64,000 nucleotides of DNA from JAAYED01 sp040772225 (GTDB lineage Bacteria; Chloroflexota; Anaerolineae; UBA1429): NCBI GenBank assembly GCA_040772225.1, contig JAXGYO010000002.1:1426001-1490000 (forward strand). The letters run 5' to 3'. The notes under the pieces are model-generated. The model ran no database searches. It saw nothing but the letters and a program-made list of their open reading frames with translations, and was not told the origin of the DNA. The position numbers and the translations under genes are program-made. Below are positions 39,593-48,863 of the stretch, piece after piece (within the stretch, counting starts at the first letter, position 1; each line of letters starts with the position of its first letter).

Positions 39593-42391
39593 ATGCGACA
39601 AAAAAAGCTGGACGACACCCCATCTCCATGGGTGCTTGAGCCCGATGAGCCAGAACCAGACACCTGGTCACTGATACTGCGGGGCGCGGCACTGGGTCTG
39701 ACCGTTGTCGTTCTGGCCGTCACGCTGGCCCTCGCAACGGGTCTTGCCGTCTATGCTTACTATGCACGGAACCTGCCCTCGCCGCAGGAAATGTACGAGC
39801 GCACCGCCACCTTCAAGACGACCCGTATCTATGACCGCGACAACGTACTGCTCTATGAGATCATCGACCCGCTGGGTGGCCGGAGGGTGCTGGTCCCCTA
39901 TCAAGATCTGCCCCAGGACGTCATTGACGCCGCTGTCGCCACTGAAGACAAGACCTTTTTCCACAACCCGGGCATCAATCCCGTGTCCATTGCCAAGGCT
40001 TTTGTCGAGAACATGCAGGCAGGCGAGATCGTGCGCGGAGCCAGCACGATTACGCAGCAAGTCGCCAAGATGCTGTTCCTGTCGCCCGAACAGACATACT
40101 CGCGCAAGATCCAGGAGGCGATCCTCGCTACTGAAATCACGCGACGCTATTCCAAGGAAGAGATCCTGCAGGTCTATCTGAATGAGTCCTACTTTGGTAA
40201 CCTGGCCTACGGCATCGGTGCGGCGGCTGACACCTATTTTGGCAAACCCGTCAGCCAGCTAGACCTGCCTGAATCCGCCCTTCTGGTGGGCCTGTTGCAG
40301 GCACCCTCCCTCTATGACCCCTACACCGATCCACAGTCGGCGCTGGACAGGCGGACAATCGTCCTGCGTCTGATGCTTGCCGAGGGGTATGTGACCCTGC
40401 AGGAATTCGAGCAAGCGTCGACCGCCCCGCTCACGCTGCGCCCACGGCAACTCGAAGGGTCGCGTCAGGCACCGCACTGGGTAGAGTACGTCCGCGCCGA
40501 ACTGGAAGCGAGGTTTGGTGCAGAGGCGCTGTACCGGGGGGGCTATAACGTCTACACCACCCTGGACCTCGACCTTCAGCATCTGGCCGAGGACGTCGCC
40601 CGTGCACACATTGAGGAGCTCCGCTCTCGAAATGCCACCAATACAGCACTGGTGGCGATGAATCCAACCAATGGTGATATTCTCGCCATGTTGGGAAGCG
40701 TAGACTTTGACAGTGAAGAGATCGACGGCCAGGTCAACGTGGCCATCCGGCCACGACAGCCGGGATCGTCGATCAAGCCACTCACCTATCTGGCCGCCTT
40801 TGAGCGAGGCTGGACACCATCCACCATGTTGATGGACGTCAAACAGAGCTTTCCTGATGGCGCCAACCCACCCTATGTTCCCGTAAACTATGACGGGAAA
40901 GAATTCGGACCGGTGTCCTTGCGAGCAGCCCTCGCTGGCTCCCGCAATATTCCCGCCGTGGCAACGCTCAACGAGATCGGGCTGCCTGCCCTGCTTGAGG
41001 TGGCTCAGCGAATGGGGATCCGATCACTCACGCGCCAGGATTATGGTTTGTCACTCACCCTGGGAGGCGGCGAAGTCACGCTGCTCGAGATGACAGGCGC
41101 CTATGCCTCTTTTGCGAACCAGGGTTACCGTCTGGAGCCACGAGCCATCCTCTATATCACCGATCAGCAGGGACGGGTGATCGTCCCCGACTCTGAGCCG
41201 GTTCTAACACGAATCATGGACCCGCGTCATGCCTACTGGATCAGCGATATCCTCTCCGACAACGCTGCACGCACGCCCGCCTTTGGTGCCGACAGCTTTC
41301 TCAAGCTCTCTTTCGCTGCTGCCGCCAAGACGGGAACGACGAATGACTATCGAGATGGGTGGACGATCGGCTACACGCCGGACCTGGTGGCCGGCGTCTG
41401 GGTCGGAAACAATGACTATACCGAGACCGACCGGCTCACAGGGTCGCAGGGAGCCGCTCCGATCTGGCACGACTTTATGGAGCGTGCTCTGGCGGGCACG
41501 GCGCGACCAGACTTTGTGCGACCGGCCGGCCTGGTGGACCTTCAAGTCTGTCCCATATCTGGTCAGTTGCATACGAGCCAATGTCCCGAGGCGATCACCG
41601 CATCTTTTCTGGAGGAGGAATTGCCGGAGGCGTGCGAGGTGCACGTACAAGTGGATATATGTACGGTAAGCGGACAACTGGCCACGGAGAATTGCCCGCG
41701 CGATACGGTGGTCCGACGCGTCTTTGAGGACTATGGCCCGGAATGGGACGTCTGGGCACAGGCCCGCGGTATCAACACACCGCCGAGGGAGAGTTGCAGT
41801 GTGCATTCAGAACCGATGCGTATCGAGCTTATGGCTCCCCTGGAGTCAAAGCCAGGCATCGTGACGCTCACCGGCAGCGCCGAGATGAGCGGTTTTGCCT
41901 ATTACTATATCGAGTACGGCGCCGGCGCCGAGCCTGGTCAGTGGAACCGCATCACCGACAATGTGTCGACACCCGTCCGCAATGGATTGCTGGCGCGATG
42001 GGACGCCTCGCTGGTGGCGGAAGGGGACTATGCGCTTCGCCTTGTTGTTGCCAATAGCGATGGACGGGCCTACGAGGCGCGCGCGTCCATACGCATCCTA
42101 CCGGGAGCGCCAACGCTCACACCCACCTCCACCATCACCCCAACGGCGACAGCGACGCCCACCAGCACGCTCACTCCCACAGCAACACACACTCCTACCG
42201 CGACGCCGGCTCTCACGCCAACCGCTCAGCCTACCGCAACCGAGACCACGGCGCCCGTGGCGACGGAAACCATCGCGCCCACAGCTACGCCCCCCGATGA
42301 AGCACCTACGCTTCCATTGCCCACGCTTCCAGTACCGCCCCTGACAGGCACTCCAGACTCGGAGATCCCGGCAGAGACGGCCACGCCCTAG
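39593..42391 (+). CDS. Class A penicillin-binding protein (transglycosylase/transpeptidase)
   Basis: 932 residues, AGGAG before the ATG. Cytoplasmic tail, one transmembrane segment (VVVLAVTLALATGLAVYAYY, about 34-53), GT51 domain with EDKTFFHNPGINPVSIAKA and ASTITQQVAKMLFL, then transpeptidase with SxxK in QPGSSIKPLTYL, SRN in ALAGSRNIPAV and KTG in AAKTGTTNDYRDGW. About 640-710 is cysteine-rich (VCPISGQL..SQCPEA and ..CTVSGQLATENCPRD). The last ~90 residues are a Thr/Pro-rich low-complexity tail (TPTSTITPTATATPTSTLTP). It builds and cross-links peptidoglycan outside the membrane. Separated by 58 bases from the ABC-F gene. Confidence 0.95.
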   Translation: MRQKKLDDTPSPWVLEPDEPEPDTWSLILRGAALGLTVVVLAVTLALATGLAVYAYYARNLPSPQEMYERTATFKTTRIYDRDNVLLYEIIDPLGGRRVLVPYQDLPQDVIDAAVATEDKTFFHNPGINPVSIAKAFVENMQAGEIVRGASTITQQVAKMLFLSPEQTYSRKIQEAILATEITRRYSKEEILQVYLNESYFGNLAYGIGAAADTYFGKPVSQLDLPESALLVGLLQAPSLYDPYTDPQSALDRRTIVLRLMLAEGYVTLQEFEQASTAPLTLRPRQLEGSRQAPHWVEYVRAELEARFGAEALYRGGYNVYTTLDLDLQHLAEDVARAHIEELRSRNATNTALVAMNPTNGDILAMLGSVDFDSEEIDGQVNVAIRPRQPGSSIKPLTYLAAFERGWTPSTMLMDVKQSFPDGANPPYVPVNYDGKEFGPVSLRAALAGSRNIPAVATLNEIGLPALLEVAQRMGIRSLTRQDYGLSLTLGGGEVTLLEMTGAYASFANQGYRLEPRAILYITDQQGRVIVPDSEPVLTRIMDPRHAYWISDILSDNAARTPAFGADSFLKLSFAAAAKTGTTNDYRDGWTIGYTPDLVAGVWVGNNDYTETDRLTGSQGAAPIWHDFMERALAGTARPDFVRPAGLVDLQVCPISGQLHTSQCPEAITASFLEEELPEACEVHVQVDICTVSGQLATENCPRDTVVRRVFEDYGPEWDVWAQARGINTPPRESCSVHSEPMRIELMAPLESKPGIVTLTGSAEMSGFAYYYIEYGAGAEPGQWNRITDNVSTPVRNGLLARWDASLVAEGDYALRLVVANSDGRAYEARASIRILPGAPTLTPTSTITPTATATPTSTLTPTATHTPTATPALTPTAQPTATETTAPVATETIAPTATPPDEAPTLPLPTLPVPPLTGTPDSEIPAETATP

Positions 42392-42468
42392 GTTGCCCGC
42401 TGCATGGGCCTACGCCCGCGATACCAGCGACGCCCTCGGCGGATGCTGGCTATCCACAGACGGATACC

Positions 42469-42505
42469 AAAAAGGCGCACCTGAGAGACTCAGGTGCGCC
42501 TTTTT
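42469..42505. terminator. Bidirectional intrinsic terminator between PBP and peptidase genes
   Basis: AAAAAGGCGCACCTGAG-AGA-CTCAGGTGCGCCTTTTT, a 17-bp perfect stem flanked by A5 and T5. It acts on both the PBP transcript (plus) and the LysM/M23-rho transcript (minus), which converge here. Confidence 0.95.
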
Positions 42506-42519
42506 CGGTGCGTCGAACG

Positions 42520-43650
42520 TTACGGTAAAAAGTTAAATGGGTTCAACTGTGCCCCGCCCTTGTGCACCTCAAAGTGCAGATGGGGCCCCGTTGAGTTGCC
42601 CGTGCTGCCACACTTGCCGAGAAGATCGCCCTTGGCAACCGTCTGACCAACCTCAACAAAGAAGGCGTCCATGTGGGCATACAGCGTCTGGTAGCCATTG
42701 CCATGGTCCACCACAACCATTCGACCGTACCCCGTGGCCCAGTGCGCCGCCACCACAGTTCCGCCATCAGCGGCGATGATCGGCGTGCCACGACTGGCGG
42801 CAATATCGATAGCCCTATGGCCTTCCCAATAGCCCTGGCTTATCCGACCGCTCATGGGCCAGGCCAACTGTCCGGTCCCTGTCACGCCACTTTGTGTAAC
42901 CGCCCCAAGTGGCTGATAGGTCTGCACTGGCTTGGGAACGTACGGCTTGACACCGCCGGGGATGATAAGGTACTGGCCCGCTGTGAGGATATAAGGCTCC
43001 TCCAGTTTGTTCCCCGGATACAGTGCAATCGCGTCCGACTCGACCTTGTACTTGGCGGCGATCGATTGCAGCGACTCTCCAGAGGCCACTTTGTGGTAAG
43101 CCCCGTCGACAGGCAAAATGTAGAGCTCCTGACCGATGCTGAGCAGGTCATTCTGCCCGGCCAGTGCGTCGTTGGCATACAGCAGCGTTGTCCCCTGCAG
43201 GCCAAACTCACCGGCGATCTTTAAAAGCGTGTCTCCAGGCTGCACCGTATACACGGTGACCGTCGTGCGCAGCAGACGCCGTGGCTCTGCCACCTGCGGC
43301 AACGTCTGGCCCCAGGCTTGCGTGGTATAAGGGATCGTCTCCAGTTCGAGATACCGCTCTTCGGCGGCGGGACGCGCATAGGCGTCCACATAGTCATAGT
43401 CGGCCGCAGCGTAGGTGCGCGTAGCAAAATCACGCTCACGGCCAAGAAGGTTATCGAGCGCTGACAAGCTCAGGCTCTGTGAGGAAACGCCATAGAGCAC
43501 GGACATAAACAGCGCAACCACTACGATGTGCCCGGCGTAACGAGATAGCGTGGGCAGATCATGCAAGACGACAGGAAACGAAAGCGATACGGACTGACCC
43601 TTTTGCGGCAAAGCGTGGACCGCACGCGAGATGACTCGCGATCCGTACAT
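42520..43650 (-). CDS. LysM and M23 peptidoglycan endopeptidase
   Basis: 376 residues. One N-terminal transmembrane or signal segment (AGHIVVVALFMSVLYGV, about 39-55). Two LysM modules at about 130-180 (YTVQPGDTLLKIAGEFGLQG) and 185-235 (HKVASGESLQSIAAKYKVES). C-terminal M23 peptidase domain with the zinc ligands in HRAIDIAASRGTPI, LYAHMDAFF and GPHLHFEV; the first metal-binding position is HRAID where active LytM enzymes have HxGxD, so the Gly is Ala here. It could be active or, like some M23 homologues, only regulatory. It starts three bases after the rho stop, so it is co-transcribed with rho. Confidence 0.88.
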   Translation of the reverse strand: MYGSRVISRAVHALPQKGQSVSLSFPVVLHDLPTLSRYAGHIVVVALFMSVLYGVSSQSLSLSALDNLLGRERDFATRTYAAADYDYVDAYARPAAEERYLELETIPYTTQAWGQTLPQVAEPRRLLRTTVTVYTVQPGDTLLKIAGEFGLQGTTLLYANDALAGQNDLLSIGQELYILPVDGAYHKVASGESLQSIAAKYKVESDAIALYPGNKLEEPYILTAGQYLIIPGGVKPYVPKPVQTYQPLGAVTQSGVTGTGQLAWPMSGRISQGYWEGHRAIDIAASRGTPIIAADGGTVVAAHWATGYGRMVVVDHGNGYQTLYAHMDAFFVEVGQTVAKGDLLGKCGSTGNSTGPHLHFEVHKGGAQLNPFNFLP

Positions 43651-43653
43651 AGG

Positions 43654-44910
43654 CTAGACGTCCTTATTCAGTGTCTTGAGAAACTCTTCGTTGGATTTGG
43701 TCCGGCGCAGTCTCTCCAAGATCGGCTCTACCGAGTCCATCGCGCCGATCGTGTCGGTCATTCGCCTGAGCAGCCACACTCTGGACAACACATCAGGCTC
43801 CAGCAAGAGCTCCTCACGACGCGTTCCGGAACGCTCGATATCGATTGCCGGGAAGATACGACGTTCTGCGAGCTTGCGGTTAAGATGCAACTCCATGTTG
43901 CCGGTGCCCTTGAACTCTTCATAGATGATATCATCCATGCGGCTGCCGGTGTCGACCAGGCAAGTGGCGATGATCGTCAGGCTGCCTCCCTCCTCGATCT
44001 TGCGAGCGGCTCCAAAAAAGCCCTTGGGAGGGTGTACCGCGGCAGGATCAAGTCCGCCTGAGAGTGTACGTCCGCTGGGTGGAACGATCAAGTTGTAGGC
44101 ACGCGCAAGCCGCGTGATGCTGTCGAGCATGATCACGACGTCGCGGCCGACCTCAACCAGTCGCTTGGCTCGGGCCAGCGCCACCTCAGCCACCTTGGCA
44201 TGATTCTGCACAGGCTCATCAAACGTAGAGCTCACGACCTCCGCCTCTACGGAGCGGTCCATGTCGGTGACCTCTTCCGGGCGCTCGCCCACCAGCACGA
44301 CCATCATGTGAACATCACGGTGATTCGCCGAGATGCCATTGGCAATCTGCTTGAGGATCGTGGTCTTGCCAGCCTTTGGGGGAGACACGATCAGGCCGCG
44401 CTGACCGCGGCCGATGGGTGCCAGCAGATCCATCATACGCGTGCTGTAGACGTTCGAAACCGTTTCCAGCTTGTATTGCTGATTGGGGAAAATAGGCGTC
44501 AGTCGCTCAAAAACAGGCCTGTCTTTGGCTACCTCCGGGTCCAACCCGTTAATGGCCTCAACTCGCAACAGCGAAAAGTACTTTTCCGAGTCCTTTGGGC
44601 GCCGCACCTGACCGATGACCATGTCACCGGTACGCAGCCCAAACCGGCGTATCTGCGACTGGGAGACATAGACATCATCCGGGCCCGGCAACAGATGGTC
44701 GCTTCGCAAAAAGCCAATACCATCCTGGACGATTTCCAGTACCCCCCCGCCGAACAACAGGCCGCGCTCCTCAGCCTGCGACCTCAAAAGGCGCAGGATG
44801 AGATCTTGCTTCTTGAGGCGACTATAACCAGCGATCTCTTTGGACCGGGCCACGTCGCGCAACTCGGACAGGGTCATCGTCTCGTACTCAACGATGTTCA
44901 CGGTGGGCAT
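43654..44910 (-). CDS. rho: Transcription termination factor Rho
   Basis: 418 residues. N-terminal RNA-binding part LRDVARSKEIAGYSRLKKQD and GVLEIVQDGIGFLRSDHLLP, YVSQSQIRRFGLRTGDMVIG (primary site), P-loop SPPKAGKTTILKQIANG (about 174-190), RPEEVTDMDRSV, the Q-loop MLDSITRLARAYN and the R-loop STCL-like IIATCLVDTGSRMD. Rho is the hexameric RNA helicase that ends transcription at untranslated RNA. The Met chosen (MPTVNIVEYETMTL) has a GGAG unusually close to it. A long ~190-base leader precedes it. Confidence 0.96.
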   Translation of the reverse strand: MPTVNIVEYETMTLSELRDVARSKEIAGYSRLKKQDLILRLLRSQAEERGLLFGGGVLEIVQDGIGFLRSDHLLPGPDDVYVSQSQIRRFGLRTGDMVIGQVRRPKDSEKYFSLLRVEAINGLDPEVAKDRPVFERLTPIFPNQQYKLETVSNVYSTRMMDLLAPIGRGQRGLIVSPPKAGKTTILKQIANGISANHRDVHMMVVLVGERPEEVTDMDRSVEAEVVSSTFDEPVQNHAKVAEVALARAKRLVEVGRDVVIMLDSITRLARAYNLIVPPSGRTLSGGLDPAAVHPPKGFFGAARKIEEGGSLTIIATCLVDTGSRMDDIIYEEFKGTGNMELHLNRKLAERRIFPAIDIERSGTRREELLLEPDVLSRVWLLRRMTDTIGAMDSVEPILERLRRTKSNEEFLKTLNKDV

Positions 44911-45215
44911 GCTCCATTGGGGAGATAGGCGGAATGGTCACAAACCATCTACGCGGAAGAATAGCAGACTGTCAGATAAGAGCAAACAGGTCTCATGCCT
45001 TGACGCACAGATCCGAGGGTGGGATTAGGGATAACTCAGAGCGCGACTCGCGACAGACATTGGCCCCAGGGGCCGAGGTGGTAAAGTATCACATCCTTAC
45101 ATACCGGAATTATAGCAACGCAACATCATTGTGTCAATAAAGACGACAGCATACGCGCTCGGCATACAGCAGACTATAGGCACGTGCACGGCGAGGGCAT
45201 AGCGGCCTACCCGAA
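44911..45215 (-). other. Long rho leader and promoter region (no gene seen)
   Basis: About 305 bases between rho and the lipid kinase gene. It contains the rho promoter (45109-45137) and a ~190-base leader, unusually long. The only structure I noticed is GGCCCCAGGGGCC at 45063-45075, a 6-bp dyad. Rho leaders in other bacteria serve autoregulation, which would fit. No ORF with coding character and no tRNA-like sequence was found. Confidence 0.6.
45109..45137 (-). promoter_or_regulatory. Perfect-consensus promoter of the rho operon
   Basis: On the minus strand: TTGACA (45137-45132), 17-bp spacer, TATAAT (45114-45109). Transcription would start near 45102. Confidence 0.88.
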
Positions 45216-46241
45216 TCAGACATGCTGCCGCCGGCGCTTGAGGCGCTCCCATTCGCGCCTGAGTCGCGCCGCAGCAGTGATCTCCGATCCTACCGTGCCA
45301 CCTCCTTCGCAGAACAAAGATGCTGAGGCCCACCCAGGGACCACGACGGAGAGAGCCCGGGGGACCACCTCAACAGAAAGCGGCGTTGTGCCCACAGGAT
45401 TGCCGTCCACGTGCATGGGCAGGGTGTTCTCAGTCAGGACATAGACGTTTTGTCCTTTTAGCACCTCGACACCCCGGCTACCTGCGTGGCGCCCCAGTGC
45501 CAGAAGCGCATAGTGCCAAAAGATGTCGACCAGGTTGCTGCCACGGAACACAAAGATATCCAGCAGCCCATCGTCGAGCCGCGCTTCAGGCGCCAGCTTG
45601 AAGGAGGCCCCATATAGCTGGGCGTTGGCGATGACAACGAGCATGGCGTGATAGCGCAGCGCCCGCCCATCTACCACAACAGTCGTTCGCGTGCCGCGCA
45701 TGAAAAACGCCTCAGCGACCGCCATCACAACATAGGTCAGGTTCCCCAGGCTGCGCCTGGCGTCCCGATGGGGCTCCACATCCTGGGCCACCTGAGCATC
45801 AAAACCGACCCCGCACCACATGACAAAATAGTGCTCATTGGCTTTGCCCACGTCGATCCGTCGATGCTCGCCTTGCACCAGGATGCGTGCGGCGTCCAAA
45901 AGCGCGGAGCGATACACAGGAGACCATACCGGCAAGTCAAGCATATGGGCCCATTGGTTGCCGGTCCCCACTGGAAGCACGCCCAGGACCGTGGAGGTCC
46001 CCACGAGCCCGGCGGCGACCTCGCCGATGGTGCCATCCCCCCCGACGGCCACAACCATATCGTAACCCTGTGTTGCGGCCTCATGCGCCAGTTCGGTAGC
46101 ATGGCCCTGCCGCTCGGTAAGTCGCACGACGACATCCCAGCCACGATCTCTCAGGTACGACAGCACACGCCTGAGGTCATCCTCGACATCGCGCTGCCCG
46201 GCCACCGGATTTCGAACAAGTAGCGTCTTCATTGGCTTCAT
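45216..46241 (-). CDS. Diacylglycerol/sphingosine kinase-family lipid kinase
   Basis: 341 residues from MKPMKTLLVRNPVAGQRD, AGGA before the ATG. Family motifs: NPVAGQRD, the nucleotide loop AVGGDGTIGEVAAGLVG (about 65-81), and LPVGTGNQWAHMLDLP (about 88-103). These occur in DAG kinase/YegS/LCB5 enzymes that phosphorylate lipid alcohols. The C-terminal ~60 residues (HVDGNPVGTTPLSVEVVPRA) fit the C-terminal beta-sandwich. The last 30 residues are basic. Upstream in-frame codons are non-family sequence. Confidence 0.9.
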   Translation of the reverse strand: MKPMKTLLVRNPVAGQRDVEDDLRRVLSYLRDRGWDVVVRLTERQGHATELAHEAATQGYDMVVAVGGDGTIGEVAAGLVGTSTVLGVLPVGTGNQWAHMLDLPVWSPVYRSALLDAARILVQGEHRRIDVGKANEHYFVMWCGVGFDAQVAQDVEPHRDARRSLGNLTYVVMAVAEAFFMRGTRTTVVVDGRALRYHAMLVVIANAQLYGASFKLAPEARLDDGLLDIFVFRGSNLVDIFWHYALLALGRHAGSRGVEVLKGQNVYVLTENTLPMHVDGNPVGTTPLSVEVVPRALSVVVPGWASASLFCEGGGTVGSEITAAARLRREWERLKRRRQHV

Positions 46242-46298
46242 ACTAGTCCTGCATCCAGCTTCTGTCCACATTTGACGCCAAAACGCTTCAGGCGCAAG

Positions 46299-47159
46299 AT
46301 GGCCAGGATGATGATCATCGACGCCCACACGCATATCCTGCCCCCGAGCATCATACAGGCGCGATCCGAGTACATGGCCGCTGATCGTTGGTTTGGCCTG
46401 CTGTACGCATCGCCGCGATCACGCCTCGCTTCTGCGCCGGATCTCATCGCCAGTATGGATCGCGCCGGCATCGATGCTGCGGTCTGCTTTGGATTTGGCT
46501 TTCGTGATGGCGAGATCTGCCGGCGCTGCAACGACTATGTGCTCGATTCGGCAGCACAGTGGCCTGGTAGGATCATCCCCTTTTCGCTTGTGAGCCCGGC
46601 CGAGGAGGGCGCCGTGCGGGAGGCACAACGGTGCCTGGACGCCGGCGCCGTCGGCATCGGAGAACTCATGCCCGACGGGCAGGAGTTCAGCCTGCAGGAT
46701 GAGAGGCTCGCGACACTGATCCAGCTGCTGGAGGCGAGCAACGCGCCGCTGATGCTGCACGTCAACGAGCTCGTCGGGCACCGGTACCCCGGCAAGGGCC
46801 GGGTCGGCCCTGAGGACGCTTACGCACTGGCAACCGCCCATCCTGCTCTCAACTTGATCCTGTCCCACTGGGGCGGCGGACTACCTTTTTACGAGCTCAT
46901 GCCGTCGGCGCGTGCGGCTCTGACCAATGTCTGGTACGACACCGCTGCCTCGCCTCTGCTCTACGACGACCGGATCTTTGCACTCGTCTCCCGATGGGCC
47001 CCCAACAAGGTCATCTTTGGCACGGACTATCCCCTTCTCACACAACGGCGTTTCCTTGATCGCGTCCTGAGCGTTGAGATCCCGGCAGAGGAACTGCAGG
47101 CGATGCTCGCGGGGAACCTTATGACTGCCCTGGGCCAGTCAAAGACAGAGAAGGCATGA
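46299..47159 (+). CDS. Amidohydrolase-family (TIM-barrel) protein
   Basis: 286 residues (MARMMIIDAHTHILPP); ATGs at 46299, 46308 and 46311 are all possible, none with a good ribosome binding site. Metal motif DAHTHIL, later MLHVNELVGH, LILSHWGGGLPFYEL and the catalytic-Asp region FGTDYPLLTQRR. It belongs to the amidohydrolase 2 branch, whose members are decarboxylases and lactone or other hydrolases. It is divergent from the lipid kinase and overlaps thpR by ATGA. Confidence 0.85.
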   Translation: MARMMIIDAHTHILPPSIIQARSEYMAADRWFGLLYASPRSRLASAPDLIASMDRAGIDAAVCFGFGFRDGEICRRCNDYVLDSAAQWPGRIIPFSLVSPAEEGAVREAQRCLDAGAVGIGELMPDGQEFSLQDERLATLIQLLEASNAPLMLHVNELVGHRYPGKGRVGPEDAYALATAHPALNLILSHWGGGLPFYELMPSARAALTNVWYDTAASPLLYDDRIFALVSRWAPNKVIFGTDYPLLTQRRFLDRVLSVEIPAEELQAMLAGNLMTALGQSKTEKA

Positions 47160-47749
47160 CGTCGGCCACGATGCGGACCTTTGTGGCCGTCCGGTTGCCG
47201 GTCGAGATACGCGAGGCCTTGCACGCCGCTTCCCTGCGTCTGCGTGACCAGCCCGGGGGCAAAGCCGCCCGGTGGGTACAAGCCGAGAATATACACCTCA
47301 CGCTCAAGTTCCTCGGGGATGTCGATAATCGCCGGCTGGGTGAGGTGTGCGATGCGGTCACTGAGGTCTGTGCCGGCTTCCCATCCTTCGAGATGGCCGT
47401 GTCCGGGCTGGGTTGCTTTCCCAACACAGCCCATCCCCGCATCGTCTGGGCGGGCGTGTCGCGGGGGACGCACGAGTTGATCCATCTGGCCACATCCATG
47501 GATATCGCCTTGAACCGGCTCGGTTTTTCACGTGAGATCCGCCCTTTCGATGCTCACATCACGCTGGGGCGCGCAGACCGGCGCGCAACACGCGCCGAAC
47601 TCGTGTCCCTCGGGCACACCATCGCCGGGCAGTCCGGATGTCTTTACGGATCTATGACCGTCACCCGGGTGAGTCTCGTCAAGAGCGATCTGCGCCCCAC
47701 CGGCTCCGTCTACACCGATATCGCCACCGCAGCGCTGAGACACGAATGA
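47156..47749 (+). CDS. thpR: RNA 2',3'-cyclic phosphodiesterase (2'-5' RNA ligase family)
   Basis: 197 residues with the paired HxTx motifs of the 2H phosphoesterases: ENIHLTLKFLGD (about 44-55) and FDAHITLGRADR (about 138-149). MRTFVAVRLPVEIREALHAA is the usual start, so translation may begin at Met 6 in MTSATMRTFVAV. ThpR hydrolyses 2',3'-cyclic ends in RNA and reversibly joins 2'-5' linked halves in vitro. Coupled to the amidohydrolase by a 4-base overlap. Confidence 0.92.
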   Translation: MTSATMRTFVAVRLPVEIREALHAASLRLRDQPGGKAARWVQAENIHLTLKFLGDVDNRRLGEVCDAVTEVCAGFPSFEMAVSGLGCFPNTAHPRIVWAGVSRGTHELIHLATSMDIALNRLGFSREIRPFDAHITLGRADRRATRAELVSLGHTIAGQSGCLYGSMTVTRVSLVKSDLRPTGSVYTDIATAALRHE

Positions 47750-47775
47750 CGCGGTTGCCTGCTGGCGAGCGGCGC

Positions 47776-47804
47776 TTGACGGCGTACTACTGCCGTACTA
47801 GAAT
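47776..47804 (+). promoter_or_regulatory. Promoter of the FMN riboswitch-controlled operon
   Basis: TTGACG (47776-47781), 17-bp spacer, TAGAAT (47799-47804). The predicted start, near 47811, lies 15 bases before the first riboswitch stem. Confidence 0.82.
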
Positions 47805-47825
47805 GCATTCAGTTCAAATCGAATA

Positions 47826-47960
47826 GCCTTCGGGGCAGGGTGAGACAACAGTCAAGTCCCTACCGGCGGTGGGGCAGCGCATAGCTGCCAAGCCCGCAAG
47901 CCAGTTTCTGGTGGATCCGGTCAAGCCGGAGCCGACGGTATAGTCCGGATGGGAGAAGGC
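47826..47960 (+). ncRNA. FMN riboswitch (RFN element)
   Basis: All conserved segments of the six-way FMN aptamer are present in order: GCCTTCGGGGCAGGGTG, CCCTACCGGCGGT, AGCCCGCAAGCC, GATCCGGT, CCGGAGCCGACGGTATAGTC and GGATGGGAGAAGGC. The outer stem pairs GCCTTC (47826) with GAAGGC (ending 47960). It senses FMN and controls flavin synthesis or uptake genes; here the genes downstream are an ABC transporter. Confidence 0.97.
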
Positions 47961-47985
47961 ACCAATAGAGCCGTATCTGTTCATG

Positions 47986-48022
47986 ACGCCCCGTCGCTAT
48001 TCAGCACGGGGTGTTTCATTTT
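47986..48022 (+). terminator. Riboswitch expression-platform terminator
   Basis: ACGCCCCGT (47986-47994), loop, ACGGGGTGT (48006-48014), then TTCATTTT. A 9-bp stem with one G-U pair followed by a T-rich tail, ending five bases before the permease ATG. FMN binding would be expected to favour it and switch expression off. No Shine-Dalgarno site other than the GGGG inside the stem is visible, so translation could be blocked at the same time. Confidence 0.75.
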
Positions 48023-48026
48023 GATC

Positions 48027-48827
48027 ATGCATCGCCCGCCATCAGGACCCGCTACGCCCAGAGCTCAAGTCATACGGGCAGGACGCCGCTTGCTGCCGGT
48101 GGTCGTTTTTCTGTGCCTGTGCGCTCTCTGGGAACTGATCGTGTACCTGGGCGACTATCCTGCGTTTTTCCTGCCCTCTCCCCGTCTGGTCTGGGCCCGA
48201 GCTCTGGTAGCAGTCCGCGACGGCAGCCTGCTGATGCATACCTGGGTCACCCTGCGGGTGGTCTTTGCCGGGCTGGCCGTGGGTCTGTCTGTAGCGGTCG
48301 TTCTGGGCTATCTGCTTGCCAGGTCCCCTGCGGTGGAGCGTCTGGTGGCCCCCTATCTGGCGGCATCCCAGGCCATTCCGATCGTTGCACTCGCACCCCT
48401 GCTTGTCATCTGGTTGGGTCCGGGGGCTTTGTCCAAGATCGTGGTGTGTGCCCTCACCCTCTTTTTCCCGGTACTTGTCAACACCATCGTGGGCATGCGC
48501 AACGTTGACAGCGAACTGGTGGAATTGCTGCGCTCCCTGCAGGCCACGCGCTGGCAATCCTTTATCTATCTGGAGATACCAGCGGCGTTGCCCGTGCTGT
48601 TGGGCGGGCTCAAAATCGGGGTGACCCTGTCCGTCATTGGCGCTGTTGTGAGCGAATTTGTCAGTGCCGACCGTGGCCTCGGCTTTCTCGTGAATCTCGC
48701 GCGGGGCCTCTTTGACACGCCACTGATGTTTGTTTCCCTCTTTACGTTGATGGCCATCGCCCTGGTCATGTATCTTGCTGTATCTGCACTCGAACGCCGC
48801 GTATTGCGGCGGCAAGGCAGGGGATAA
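48027..48827 (+). CDS. ribX: ABC transporter permease, flavin-type (RibX-like)
   Basis: 266 residues from MHRPPSGPATPRAQVI; the in-frame upstream part lies inside the riboswitch and is excluded. About six transmembrane segments, and the binding-protein-dependent transport signature EIPAALPVLLGGLKIGVTLS (EAA loop, about 198-217), which contacts the ATPase. The fold is the SsuC/TauC/ThiX-like permease family. FMN riboswitch control identifies the cargo as riboflavin or a precursor, as in the RibXY systems described for Chloroflexota. Confidence 0.88.
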   Translation: MHRPPSGPATPRAQVIRAGRRLLPVVVFLCLCALWELIVYLGDYPAFFLPSPRLVWARALVAVRDGSLLMHTWVTLRVVFAGLAVGLSVAVVLGYLLARSPAVERLVAPYLAASQAIPIVALAPLLVIWLGPGALSKIVVCALTLFFPVLVNTIVGMRNVDSELVELLRSLQATRWQSFIYLEIPAALPVLLGGLKIGVTLSVIGAVVSEFVSADRGLGFLVNLARGLFDTPLMFVSLFTLMAIALVMYLAVSALERRVLRRQGRG

Positions 48828-48863
48828 ATCACTGCCCCCTGACTACCGGAAGGAAGAGTAACC

